A stretch of 64,000 nt of DNA from Herbaspirillum rhizosphaerae_A (lineage in GTDB: Bacteria; Pseudomonadota; Gammaproteobacteria; Burkholderiales; Burkholderiaceae_D). The DNA lies in assembly GCF_046025915.1 (NCBI RefSeq), contig NZ_JAQQFR010000001.1, positions 434,001 to 498,000 on the forward strand, written 5' to 3'. A model generated the notes under the pieces. That model did not search any database. It had not been told where the DNA came from and was given only the letters and a program-made list of their open reading frames with translations. The stretch's first letter is position 1. The number at the start of each line of letters is the position of its first letter. A program made the translations under genes and the position numbers. Of this stretch, positions 36,131-44,816 are shown piece by piece.

Positions 36131-36700
36131 ATGACGCAAGCACGCCTGCCGGTATTCGATCCGGCCCACGCCACGCCGGAACAGAAAGCGCTGTTGGACG
36201 ATATCCTGTCCGGCCCGCGCGGCAATCTCAACGGGCCGTTCGTGAGCTGGATCCACAGCCCGGAGCTGGGCCAGCTAGCGCAGAAGCTGGGTGTTTACTG
36301 CCGCTACGACACCGGCCTGCCGCTGCGGTTGTCCGAGCTGGCGATTCTGGCGACGGCGCGCGAATGGCAATCGCAGGCGGAGTGGGCCATCCATCTGCCG
36401 ATCGCCGTCGATGCGGGTTTGTCGGCAGAAGTTGCAGAGCAGATTCGTCTCGGGCAGACGCCTGTGTTTGAGAAAGAAGACGAGCGCGTGGTCTGGTCGT
36501 TCGCCACCGAGCTGTATCACCACAAACGCGTCACCGACGCGACCTATGCGCGTGCGGTGGAGTTGTTTGGTCTCAAGATCGTGGTCAATCTGATCGGCCT
36601 GCTCGGCTATTACGCGCTGGTGGCGATGACGCTGAATGTCTTCGGCATGCGCGCCGAGGGCCAGACGTCGCTGCCTTTTCCCGAGCCACCGCAAGCTTGA
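36131..36700 (+). CDS. carboxymuconolactone decarboxylase family protein
   Basis: A 189-residue protein of the AhpD/CMD fold (LRLSELAILATAREWQSQAEWAIHLPIAVDAGLSAEV in parts: ELAILATAREW and EWAIH). It lacks the AhpD CxxC redox pair; its only cysteine (VYCRYD) is elsewhere, so it is nearer to gamma-carboxymuconolactone decarboxylase. GGAGTAAG precedes the ATG. Lying between the binding protein and permeases of an importer, it may act on a product of the imported compound. Exact reaction unknown. Confidence 0.8.
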   Translation: MTQARLPVFDPAHATPEQKALLDDILSGPRGNLNGPFVSWIHSPELGQLAQKLGVYCRYDTGLPLRLSELAILATAREWQSQAEWAIHLPIAVDAGLSAEVAEQIRLGQTPVFEKEDERVVWSFATELYHHKRVTDATYARAVELFGLKIVVNLIGLLGYYALVAMTLNVFGMRAEGQTSLPFPEPPQA

Positions 36701-36743
36701 ACACCTGACTTTTACTTGATTTCAGAGAAGCCGAAAACACATC

Positions 36744-37478
36744 ATGGACTACCGCTGGAACTGGAGCGTTTTTCTCCATCAGGCTGCTGACAACCAGACC
36801 TACGTCGACTGGCTGCTGTCGGGCCTGTCGATCACGCTGGCGCTGGGTTTGTCGGCATGGCTGATCGCGCTCACACTCGGTACCTTGCTTGGCATCATGC
36901 GCACCTTGCCCAATCGCTGGCTCAGCGGTATCGCGGCTACCTATGTCGAGTTGTTCCGCAACGTGCCGCTGCTGGTGCAGATCTTCATCTGGTATTTCGC
37001 CATGCCGGAGATTCTGCCGTTCGGTATGGGTGATGCGATCAAGTCCATGAGTCCGCTGGCGCAGCAGTTCACGACGGCGATGCTGTGCCTGGGATTTTTC
37101 ACCGCAGCGCGCGTGTGCGAGCAGGTGCGTTCGGGAATTCGCGCTCTGCCACCGGGACAGAAGAACGCCGGTCTGGCGATGGGTTTTACGCTGGGTCAGA
37201 CGTATCGCTACGTATTGTTGCCGATGTCGTTTCGCATCATCCTGCCGCCGCTGACGTCGGAGTTTCTCAACATCTTCAAGAACTCTGCCGTCGCTTCCAC
37301 CATCGGTCTGCTGGAACTGGCCGCGCAAGGGCGCCAGCTGGTCGACTACACCGCGCAGCCGTATGAAGCCTTCATCGCCGTGACGCTGACCTACATGCTG
37401 ATCAACATCACGGTCATGACCTTGATGCGCTGGCTGGAAGGGCGTGTCGCCTTGCCCGGTTTTGTCGGCAGCAAATAA
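36744..37478 (+). CDS. amino-acid ABC transporter permease (GltJ-like)
   Basis: A 244-residue permease with about five membrane segments. HisM/GltJ-type features: YVELFRNVPLLVQIFIWYF and the EAA loop GQKNAGLAMGFTLGQTYRYVLLP. Partner of the next permease, 21 bases downstream. Confidence 0.92.
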   Translation: MDYRWNWSVFLHQAADNQTYVDWLLSGLSITLALGLSAWLIALTLGTLLGIMRTLPNRWLSGIAATYVELFRNVPLLVQIFIWYFAMPEILPFGMGDAIKSMSPLAQQFTTAMLCLGFFTAARVCEQVRSGIRALPPGQKNAGLAMGFTLGQTYRYVLLPMSFRIILPPLTSEFLNIFKNSAVASTIGLLELAAQGRQLVDYTAQPYEAFIAVTLTYMLINITVMTLMRWLEGRVALPGFVGSK

Positions 37479-37499
37479 GGATCTCAGGAGACGCGACAC

Positions 37500-38174
37500 A
37501 TGAGCTACCAATTCGACTTCAGCGCAATCACCCCGGCCGCCGTCCAGGTGCTCGGCCACGGCATGCTGATCTCCTTGCAGATCACCGCGACGGCGATCTG
37601 CTTCGGCATCGTCTGGGGCACGTTGCTGGCGATGATGCGGCTGTCGCCGTCGAAGCCGCTGCAATGGTTCGCGACGGGTTACGTCAATCTGTTTCGCTCG
37701 ATACCTTTGGTGATGGTATTGCTATGGTTCTTCCTGATCGTGCCGCAGTTGCTGCAGAAGGTGTTCAAGCTGTCGGCCTCCCATGATTTGCGCATGACCT
37801 CGGCGCTGGTGGCGTTCTCGCTGTTCGAGGCGGCTTACTATTCCGAGATCATCCGTGCCGGTATCAAGAGTGTGGCGCGAGGTCAGCTGGCGGCATCGTT
37901 TGCACTCGGGCTGACTTACCTCCAGACCATGCGTCTGGTCATTCTGCCGCAGGCTTTCCGCAACATGGTGCCGTTGCTGCTGACGCAAGGCATCATTCTG
38001 TTTCAGGATACCTCGCTGGTCTATGTCAGCGCATTGGCCGATTTCTTCGGGCGCGCCTACACCATCGGCGAGCGCGATGGCCGCATCATCGAATTGCTGT
38101 TCTTTGCCGGCGCGGTCTACTTTGTGATTTGCTTCAGCATCTCGCTGCTGGTCAAACGCACCGTCAAGTCATAA
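37500..38174 (+). CDS. amino-acid ABC transporter permease (GltK-like)
   Basis: A 224-residue permease. Signatures YVNLFRSIPLVMVLLWFFLIVP and EAA loop GQLAASFALGLTYLQTMRLVILP; AGGAG lies before the ATG. A GltL-type ATPase would be expected next, but the following gene is on the other strand. The importer must borrow an ATPase from elsewhere. Confidence 0.92.
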   Translation: MSYQFDFSAITPAAVQVLGHGMLISLQITATAICFGIVWGTLLAMMRLSPSKPLQWFATGYVNLFRSIPLVMVLLWFFLIVPQLLQKVFKLSASHDLRMTSALVAFSLFEAAYYSEIIRAGIKSVARGQLAASFALGLTYLQTMRLVILPQAFRNMVPLLLTQGIILFQDTSLVYVSALADFFGRAYTIGERDGRIIELLFFAGAVYFVICFSISLLVKRTVKS

Positions 38175-38183
38175 TCCTGCAAA

Positions 38184-39149
38184 TCAATATCCGCGCTCGC
38201 GATCGTACAGATGCGGTGCGGGCAGGCCATTTTCCACTGCATGGATCACAGTCGCCGCTTGGCGCGCACGTTCGCGGCGTGACGGCGTCGCCGCACCGTG
38301 CGGCGTGACGATGATGCGTGGGTGATTCCACAAGGGTGAATCATCCGGCAGTGGCTCGACCGCAAAGACGTCCAGCAAGGCCGATGAAACATGACCCGAG
38401 TCCAGCGCCGCCAGCAAGTCTTCGGTGTGCACATGCGTGCCGCGTCCGACGTTGATGATCGCCGCACCAGCGGGCAGTTGCCGCAACAGATCGGCGTTGA
38501 TGATGTCGCGTGTGTCTTCGGTGTCCGGCAGCAGGCAGATCAGAATATTGGTACGCGCCAAAAAAGCGCCGAGCTGATCCTCACCGGCATAGCACTCGAT
38601 ACGTTCAGCCTTGCGCGGCGAGCGTGCCCAGCCTGCGGTGATGAAGCCAAGTTGTGCATGCATCTGCGCGCACGCCAAGCCCAGTGCACCCAATCCCATG
38701 ATGCCCACGCGCGTCTCCACCGCAGTGCGCGGCGTAGCGAACTCGCTCCATTCACGCCGCGCCTGTTGCGCGATCATGCGCGGCATATCCTTGAGCAGCA
38801 TCAGGCTGCTCATCGCGGTGAACTCCGCCATGCGCTGCACCGTGTCGTCAGTCACCATGCGGATGATGGGCACCGTGGCAGGCAGTCGCGGATCGGCCAG
38901 AATATGATCGACGCCGGCGGCGCTGCTGATGACCGCCTTCAGGTTGGGATAGCCGGCAATGCGTCCGGCTTCCGGTTGCCAGACCAGGACATATTCCACG
39001 GCGAGCGGGTCGATGCCGGGATCATTCCACCAGCGCACCTCCACGTCAGGCGCAAACTCGCCGAAATTTTTCTGCCACTCCGCCACGGCGTCGACGCCGC
39101 CCGATTTGACCAGCAGGACTGGACGATGTGAATTACTCACCTGACTCAT
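38184..39149 (-). CDS. D-2-hydroxyacid dehydrogenase (GhrA-like glyoxylate/hydroxypyruvate reductase)
   Basis: A 321-residue NAD(P)-dependent enzyme. The Rossmann loop is GIMGLGALGLACAQ, the dinucleotide-binding rim reads INVGRGTHV, and the catalytic histidine is in HPRIIVTPHGAAT. The layout fits the GhrA branch, which reduces glyoxylate and hydroxypyruvate. It is coupled by ATGA overlap to the IclR gene before it, so both form one transcript divergent from the importer/dehydrogenase operon; it may reduce a 2-oxoacid made by that pathway. Confidence 0.88.
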   Translation of the reverse strand: MSQVSNSHRPVLLVKSGGVDAVAEWQKNFGEFAPDVEVRWWNDPGIDPLAVEYVLVWQPEAGRIAGYPNLKAVISSAAGVDHILADPRLPATVPIIRMVTDDTVQRMAEFTAMSSLMLLKDMPRMIAQQARREWSEFATPRTAVETRVGIMGLGALGLACAQMHAQLGFITAGWARSPRKAERIECYAGEDQLGAFLARTNILICLLPDTEDTRDIINADLLRQLPAGAAIINVGRGTHVHTEDLLAALDSGHVSSALLDVFAVEPLPDDSPLWNHPRIIVTPHGAATPSRRERARQAATVIHAVENGLPAPHLYDRERGY

Positions 39150-39973
39150 GTGGATTCTCCAGCTACGCTCGGGACATGCATCGGCCGCCGCAACGCCGGA
39201 TCGAAAGGATTGATGCGCTTGCTCAGGGCATCGGCTTCACGTTTGAGAATCTGCACTACGGTCGGCAGGCGGTCATCGCTCAGACGCGACGTCAGCGTGC
39301 CGATACTCAGCGCCGCCACGATTTGTCCGCTGCCATCGAAGATCGGCACCGCCAGTCCGGCCATGCCGTCAAGCAGGCCGGCATTGCGCGCAGCGTAGCC
39401 GTTCTGGCGCACGCGTTCAATTTCAGTCCGCAGATAGACCTCGTCAAATACGCCGAACTCGCGGATGCGCGGCAAGTTGTAGCGAATCACTTCATCCCGT
39501 TCCGCCTCCGGCAGAAAAGCAAGAATCGCCAATGCGCCTTGTCCCACGCCCAGCGCCACCCGTCCGCCGATGTCGCCGGTGAAAGCGCGGATAGGGAAGG
39601 GGCCGTCGACGCGATCCACGCAGACGGCATCGAAGCGCGAACGCACCAGCAGGAACATGGTATCGCCCAGGCTGCCGCACAGCCGCAGCAACACCGGCCG
39701 GCACAGTGCGCGCAAATCCCAGCCGTTGCCGGCGCGCGCCGCCAGGCTGAACAAGTCCATGCCGAGCCGGTACAGCTTGCTGCGCTCATCCTGTTCGACC
39801 ATGCCTTCATTGACCAGAGATTGCAGCAGGCGATGCGTGGTGCCTTGTGTCAGCCCGATGTCCTTGGCGATTTGCGTGACGCGTGTGCCTTGTGCTGGTG
39901 CAGCCGCGAGTGCGCGCAAAACCGCAAAGGTGCGTTGCACCCCGTTGGCGGGAAGAGTGGTTTCGTTGCTCAT
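39146..39973 (-). CDS. IclR-family transcriptional regulator
   Basis: A 275-residue regulator. Winged helix: GVQRTFAVLRALAA, then VTQIAKDIGLTQGTTHRLLQ. The C-terminal effector domain follows (GDIGGRVALGVGQGALAILA, GLAVPIFDGSGQIVAALSI). I chose MSNETTLP; a longer frame to 40009 is weaker. It is divergent from the operon at 40187 and probably controls both sides from the shared 213-base gap. Confidence 0.92.
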   Translation of the reverse strand: MSNETTLPANGVQRTFAVLRALAAAPAQGTRVTQIAKDIGLTQGTTHRLLQSLVNEGMVEQDERSKLYRLGMDLFSLAARAGNGWDLRALCRPVLLRLCGSLGDTMFLLVRSRFDAVCVDRVDGPFPIRAFTGDIGGRVALGVGQGALAILAFLPEAERDEVIRYNLPRIREFGVFDEVYLRTEIERVRQNGYAARNAGLLDGMAGLAVPIFDGSGQIVAALSIGTLTSRLSDDRLPTVVQILKREADALSKRINPFDPALRRPMHVPSVAGEST

Positions 39974-40010
39974 GTCGATAAATGGAATGGTTGCAGCCGT
40001 CTTGAGCAAG

Positions 40011-40061
40011 GTATTTCACTCAACGGAATAAGTAATAAAAATATCCTGTTTGATGAAATAC
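40011..40061. promoter_or_regulatory. inverted repeat in IclR/transporter intergenic region
   Basis: GTATTTCA (40011-40018) faces TGAAATAC (40054-40061), in an AT-rich stretch (AATAAGTAATAAAAATATCC) that likely holds the promoters. IclR regulators commonly bind such sites. Which gene each promoter serves cannot be fixed by eye. Confidence 0.45.
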
Positions 40062-40186
40062 GATAGCAGAATTGGCAAGGAAATTGCATGACGATTGCAA
40101 TAACTCATGCGTTACCTAAGCAATTCGGATACCCGCTCAATGTAGCCGGAGAGCATCAAGGTCGATCATTCTGGAAAGGACTTGCC

Positions 40187-41290
40187 ATGTCGTTCCTCAC
40201 GCTGACCAATGTCAGCAAGTTTTACGGAGATACCCAGGCGGTATCGTCTTTCAACCTGAGCGTGGAGAAGGGCGAATTCATTTCGCTGCTCGGCCCCTCC
40301 GGTTGCGGCAAGACCACCACCCTGCAGATGATCGCCGGCTTTGAAAGCGTCAGCGGCGGCCGCATCGAACTGGACGGTCGCGACATCACGCACGCCAAGC
40401 CCAACACGCGCGGCCTCGGCATCGTGTTCCAGACGTATGCCTTATTTCCGCACATGACGGTCGAGCAGAACGTCGCCTTCGGCCTCGAAATGCGCAAGAT
40501 CCCCGCCGCCGAACGCCGCGACAAAGTTGCACAGGCGCTGGCTCTGGTCCATCTTGAAAAACACGGCAAACGCTATCCGCGCGAAATGTCCGGCGGCCAG
40601 CGTCAGCGCGTCGCGCTTGCACGCGCGCTGGTGATCCAGCCACCGGTGCTGTTGCTGGACGAACCGCTGTCCAACCTCGACGCCAAACTGCGTGAAGAAA
40701 TGCAATTCGAGCTGCGTGATATCCAGCGCAAGGTCGGCACCACCACCATCATGGTCACGCATGACCAGAGCGAAGCGATGTCCATCAGCGATCGCGTGGT
40801 CGTGATGGAAGCCGGTCACGTAACACAAGTCGATCGTCCGCTCAGCGTGTACGAGCATCCGGCCAATCGTTTCATCTCGACCTTCGTCGGCAAAGCCAAT
40901 TTGCTGGAAGGCAGCGTGCTGCGCCAGGCCGGCGACCACGCAGACATCGACGCCGGCGGCATGACGCTGACATTGGAAGCGGTCGACAGTGGTCTGCGTT
41001 CCGGCGCACAGGTGTTGCTCGGTCTGCGTCCGGAAAAAATCAAATGCGTCGCCGCGGGCAAGGGACGTTGCGACGGCCAGGTCAGCCAGCGCTTCTTCCT
41101 CGGCAGCCAGTGGATGTACAGCATCGTCACGCCGCTGGGAGAACTCACCGTGTTGATCGCCAATGACGGCGCCGATATGCTGGAACCGGGACAGAGCGTC
41201 GGCATCGACTGGAACGATCACAACCTGCGACTGGTCTCTGCCAACCGCACTACCGCAGCCACCGCAATCAGTGCGGCAGAGGTTGCCTGA
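40187..41290 (+). CDS. polyamine/opine-type ABC transporter ATPase (PotA-like)
   Basis: A 367-residue ATPase with Walker A GPSGCGKTT, Q-loop VFQTYALFPHMT, signature MSGGQRQRVALARAL, Walker B VLLLDEPLSNLD and switch MVTHDQ. The C-terminal TOBE domain (LEGSVL..., LGLRPEKIKC) is typical of spermidine/putrescine and iron-type importers. GGAAAGGA precedes the ATG at 40187; a longer frame to 40088 is not conserved. First gene of a seven-gene operon with tiny gaps or overlaps. Confidence 0.95.
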   Translation: MSFLTLTNVSKFYGDTQAVSSFNLSVEKGEFISLLGPSGCGKTTTLQMIAGFESVSGGRIELDGRDITHAKPNTRGLGIVFQTYALFPHMTVEQNVAFGLEMRKIPAAERRDKVAQALALVHLEKHGKRYPREMSGGQRQRVALARALVIQPPVLLLDEPLSNLDAKLREEMQFELRDIQRKVGTTTIMVTHDQSEAMSISDRVVVMEAGHVTQVDRPLSVYEHPANRFISTFVGKANLLEGSVLRQAGDHADIDAGGMTLTLEAVDSGLRSGAQVLLGLRPEKIKCVAAGKGRCDGQVSQRFFLGSQWMYSIVTPLGELTVLIANDGADMLEPGQSVGIDWNDHNLRLVSANRTTAATAISAAEVA

Positions 41291-42195
41291 TGAGCGCCGC
41301 TTCGACTACTTCCGTTGCGCCATCTTCCGTGGCCCAGAAGGCGATCAGCAATCGCAGCCTGCCATGGTTCATGTCAGCACCGGCCATCCTGTTGTGCAGT
41401 GTGATGCTGCTGGTGCCCCTGTTGCTAACCGTGCTGCTGTCTTTCAACGCCTTCGACGCCGATACCGGGCCCAAGGCCGGCACCTTCACGCTGGAACATT
41501 ACCGTGCGGTGCTGACCGATCCCTATTACTACGAGATTTTCTGGCGCACCTTCTGGATCTCCGGCCTGGTGACGCTGATCTGTATCGTCATTGGCACGCC
41601 CGAAGCGTACATCCTCAATCGCATGCGCAAGCCGTGGCGCTCCATCATGTTGTTGGTGGTGCTGGCGCCGCTGATGATCTCGGTGGTGGTGCGCGCCTTC
41701 GGCTGGAGCATGCTGCTGGGGCCGGAAGGGTTGGTCAACGGCGCGTTGTCGGCATTCGGCATCGGCCCCTTCAAGATGCTCTATACCGAGACCGCCATCG
41801 TCATCGCGCTGGTGCACGTGATGCTGCCGTTCATGGTGATTCCGGTCTGGACGTCGCTGCAGAAGATTGATCCCGGCGTCGTCAACGCCGCGTTGTCGCT
41901 CAATGCTTCGCCGACCACTGCGCTGCGCCGTATTGTCCTGCCGCAGATCATGCCGGGCATGCTGTCGGGCAGCCTGATCGTATTCGGCCTGTCGGCCAGT
42001 TCGTTTGCGATTCCCGGCCTGCTGGGTGGACGCCGCCTCAAGATGATGGCCACGCTGATCTATGACGAATACCTGCACGAACTCAACTGGCCGCTCGGCG
42101 CCGCCATCGCCTTGCTGCTGCTGCTGGCGAACCTTGCCATCATGCTCGGTTGGAATCGCATGATCGAGCTTCGTTACAAGAAAGCATTGGGGTGA
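41290..42195 (+). CDS. ABC transporter permease (PotB-like)
   Basis: A 301-residue permease with six membrane segments; first is ILLCSVMLLVPLLLTVLLSF. EAA loop: VVNAALSLNASPTTALRRIVLPQIMPG in part (LNASPTTALRRIVLPQ). Its ATG shares one base with the ATPase stop. Works with the PotC-like partner. Confidence 0.94.
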   Translation: MSAASTTSVAPSSVAQKAISNRSLPWFMSAPAILLCSVMLLVPLLLTVLLSFNAFDADTGPKAGTFTLEHYRAVLTDPYYYEIFWRTFWISGLVTLICIVIGTPEAYILNRMRKPWRSIMLLVVLAPLMISVVVRAFGWSMLLGPEGLVNGALSAFGIGPFKMLYTETAIVIALVHVMLPFMVIPVWTSLQKIDPGVVNAALSLNASPTTALRRIVLPQIMPGMLSGSLIVFGLSASSFAIPGLLGGRRLKMMATLIYDEYLHELNWPLGAAIALLLLLANLAIMLGWNRMIELRYKKALG

Positions 42196-42199
42196 GCAC

Positions 42200-42994
42200 A
42201 TGACCAAGAACGGACCGATTGCATTGCTGTTCAATGCGCTGGTGATCAGCTTCATGCTGGCGCCGATTCTGGTGGTGTGCGTGATCGCCTTCACCCCGGA
42301 AAATACCCTCACCATCCATGGCCCGGAACTCTCGCTGCGCTGGTTCAAGGCCGTGTTCGAGTATCCCGATTTCGTCAGCTCGTTCTGGAACAGCCTGTGG
42401 CTGGGACTGTCTTCCGCGACCATCGCCACCGTCATCGCGGTGCCGGCCGGCATGGCGCTGATCCGTTATCCCAACCGCTGGAGCGGTTTGCTGCAGGGCT
42501 TGTTCCTGTCACCGCTGATCATTCCGCATCTGGTGTTGGGCGTGGCGCTGCTGCGTCTGTTCACGCTGATCGGCGGTGCCGGCAGTTTCGGCTGGCTGAT
42601 CCTGGCGCACGCATTGGTGGTCACGCCCTACACCATGCGGCTGGTGATGTCGGCGCTGATCGGTTTTGACCGCAGCGCGGAGCACGCGGCGATGTCGCTG
42701 GGGGCGAGCAAGACCACGGTGTTCCTGCGTATAACCCTGCCGATGATCTTGCCCGGCATCACCGGCGGCTGGCTGCTGGCCTTCATCAACAGCTTCGATG
42801 AAGTGACGATGTCGATCTTCGTCACCTCGCCGTCGACCGTTACGCTGCCGGTGCGCATGTATATGTACGCCACCGAGTCCATCGATCCGATGATGGCTGC
42901 CGTATCAGCGCTGATGGTGGCGATCACCGCGGGCGCGATGATCATTCTGGATCGTGTCTACGGACTGGATCGTGTATTGGTGGGGCGCTCATGA
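42200..42994 (+). CDS. ABC transporter permease (PotC-like)
   Basis: A 264-residue permease (NALVISFMLAPILVVCVIAF first segment; EAA loop AAMSLGASKTTVFLRITLPMI). Four-base overlap with the next gene couples translation of the importer and the dehydrogenase. Confidence 0.94.
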   Translation: MTKNGPIALLFNALVISFMLAPILVVCVIAFTPENTLTIHGPELSLRWFKAVFEYPDFVSSFWNSLWLGLSSATIATVIAVPAGMALIRYPNRWSGLLQGLFLSPLIIPHLVLGVALLRLFTLIGGAGSFGWLILAHALVVTPYTMRLVMSALIGFDRSAEHAAMSLGASKTTVFLRITLPMILPGITGGWLLAFINSFDEVTMSIFVTSPSTVTLPVRMYMYATESIDPMMAAVSALMVAITAGAMIILDRVYGLDRVLVGRS

Positions 42995-43317
42995 AGTCAA
43001 CCGCAATCCGCCCGCAGTTTGTCCGCGTTGCCGAACAGGCGCGCACGCCGGTTGCGTTCGTTCTGGACGGCCGGCCGGTGACGGCCCTGGAAGGCGACAC
43101 CGTGTTGACGGCGATCTTGCTGAATGCCGGTCACGTACGCCACAACGAGTTCAGCGGCAAACCACGCGCCGGTTTTTGCATGATGGGCGCTTGCCAGGAC
43201 TGCTGGGTGCAAACCATCAGTGGTGAAAAACTGCGCGCTTGTTCGACCTTTATCCGTGAAGGCATGCAATTGCTGACCGAAGCCGGAGAATGCGGAGAAT
43301 GCGGAGAACAGCCATGA
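42991..43317 (+). CDS. [2Fe-2S] ferredoxin-like small subunit of amine/opine dehydrogenase
   Basis: A 108-residue protein with cluster ligands GFCMMGACQDCWV and LRACST (Cx4Cx2C plus a distal Cys). This is the pattern of HcnA, of the gamma subunit of hydroxyproline dehydrogenase and of the small subunit of octopine/nopaline oxidase. It ends in a repeated GECGECGE tail. Overlaps both neighbours by four bases. It passes electrons between the two flavin subunits encoded next. Confidence 0.88.
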   Translation: MKSTAIRPQFVRVAEQARTPVAFVLDGRPVTALEGDTVLTAILLNAGHVRHNEFSGKPRAGFCMMGACQDCWVQTISGEKLRACSTFIREGMQLLTEAGECGECGEQP

Positions 43318-44816
43318 ACAAACTCCGCCCCGTCATCGTCGGCGCCGGCCCTGCAGGCGTGCGTGCGGCACAGACGCTGGTCGCCCACGGTTTGCGTCCC
43401 ATCGTGCTGGACGAAGCACCGCGCGCCGGTGGTCAGATTTATCGCCAGCCGCCGCCGGGCTTTTATCGCAACAAAAAGAAACTTTACGGTTTTGAAGCAG
43501 GCCGCGCCGACAGCGTCCATCAGGATTTCGCCGCGCTGGCGCAGCAGATCGACTATCGTCCGCAAACACTGGTGTGGAATGCGCAGCCGGATGTGCTCGA
43601 TATCATGGACACCACCACGCTGGCCGCCGACAACATCGCATGGCAAGACATCATCGTCGCCACCGGCGCGACCGATCGCGTGTTGCCGGTGCCGGGTTGG
43701 ACCACGCCGGGCGTCTACACCCTGGGCGGCGCGCAGGTCGCGCTCAAATTTCAGGGCTGCGCCATCGGCCGTCGCGTGGTGCTGGCCGGTACGGGGCCGC
43801 TGCTGTATCTGGTCGCTTATCAATACGCCAAAGCCGGCGCGCAGGTGATGGCTGTGCTCGACAGCAGCAGTCTGTCCGACCGCATTGCTGCGCTGCCCGG
43901 TATGCTCGGCCAGCCGGCGTTGCTGATGAAGGGCATGTATTACATGGCCTGGCTCATGGCGCATCGGATTCCGCTGAAGACGCACGCGCGCTTGCTGCGG
44001 GTTGAAGGCGAAGGACAAAATAAACACGATGAACACGTGCGCGCCGTTGTCTGGCGACGCGAGAGCATGACGGCGGAGGAACCCGCCATCGGCCCCGAGC
44101 AGACAATCGAATGCGACGCGCTCGGATTTGGTTACGCGTTGCGCTCCGAAACACAACTGGCCGATCTGCTCGGCTGCCGCTTCGGCTTCGACGCCGTACA
44201 GCGCGCCCATCTGCCTGAACGCGACAACGCCGGACGCAGCAGCGTGCCCGGCGTCTATCTCGCAGGCGACGGCGCCGGCATCATGGGTGCAGATGCGGCG
44301 GAGCTGGCCGGTGAACGCGCCGCGCTGGCACTGCTGCAAGATCGTGGCGTGCAGATCGACATCGCGCGCGCCGACAAGCTGGAACATCGCCTGGCGCGCA
44401 TCGGCGCATTCCGCAAAGGACTGGAACGCGCTTTCCCTTTCCCGCACAAATGGGCCGAACTGGCGGATGACAAACTGATCGTGTGCCGTTGTGAGCAAAT
44501 CAGCGCCGGTGAATTACGCCAGGCTGCGCGCGACAACAACGCGCAAGAGATGAATCGCCTCAAGGCGCTCACCCGCATCGGCATGGGCCGCTGCCAGGGC
44601 CGCATGTGCAGCAGCGCGGCGGGCGAGATTCTGGCGCAGGCTTGCAGCATCCCGCTGGCGCAAGTCGGCCGCTTGCGCGGACAGGCACCGATCAAGCCGG
44701 TGCCGATCGGCATGCATGCGTTGAAATCTGCGCCTGCGCCGGTCTCGGCATCGCCTTCCACGCAGCAGACGGCTTCGGTCTTCCACGTTGCCCTCGCGGC
44801 CGGGGAGGACGAATGA
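43314..44816 (+). CDS. FAD/NAD(P)-binding alpha subunit with C-terminal BFD-type iron-sulfur domain
   Basis: A 500-residue subunit. It starts with a dinucleotide-binding motif (VIVGAGPAGVRAAQTL), has the EAPRAGGQIYRQPPPGF text of HcnB/OoxA-type proteins, a second nucleotide motif (VLAGTGPLLYLVAYQ), and an FAD-end motif (GVYLAGDGAGIMGADAA). The C-terminal CRCEQISAGEL with MGRCQGRMCSSA supplies four cysteines for a [2Fe-2S] cluster. Same three-subunit plan as opine oxidase, hydroxyproline dehydrogenase and hydrogen-cyanide synthase; glycine is only one possible substrate. Confidence 0.88.
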   Translation: MNKLRPVIVGAGPAGVRAAQTLVAHGLRPIVLDEAPRAGGQIYRQPPPGFYRNKKKLYGFEAGRADSVHQDFAALAQQIDYRPQTLVWNAQPDVLDIMDTTTLAADNIAWQDIIVATGATDRVLPVPGWTTPGVYTLGGAQVALKFQGCAIGRRVVLAGTGPLLYLVAYQYAKAGAQVMAVLDSSSLSDRIAALPGMLGQPALLMKGMYYMAWLMAHRIPLKTHARLLRVEGEGQNKHDEHVRAVVWRRESMTAEEPAIGPEQTIECDALGFGYALRSETQLADLLGCRFGFDAVQRAHLPERDNAGRSSVPGVYLAGDGAGIMGADAAELAGERAALALLQDRGVQIDIARADKLEHRLARIGAFRKGLERAFPFPHKWAELADDKLIVCRCEQISAGELRQAARDNNAQEMNRLKALTRIGMGRCQGRMCSSAAGEILAQACSIPLAQVGRLRGQAPIKPVPIGMHALKSAPAPVSASPSTQQTASVFHVALAAGEDE

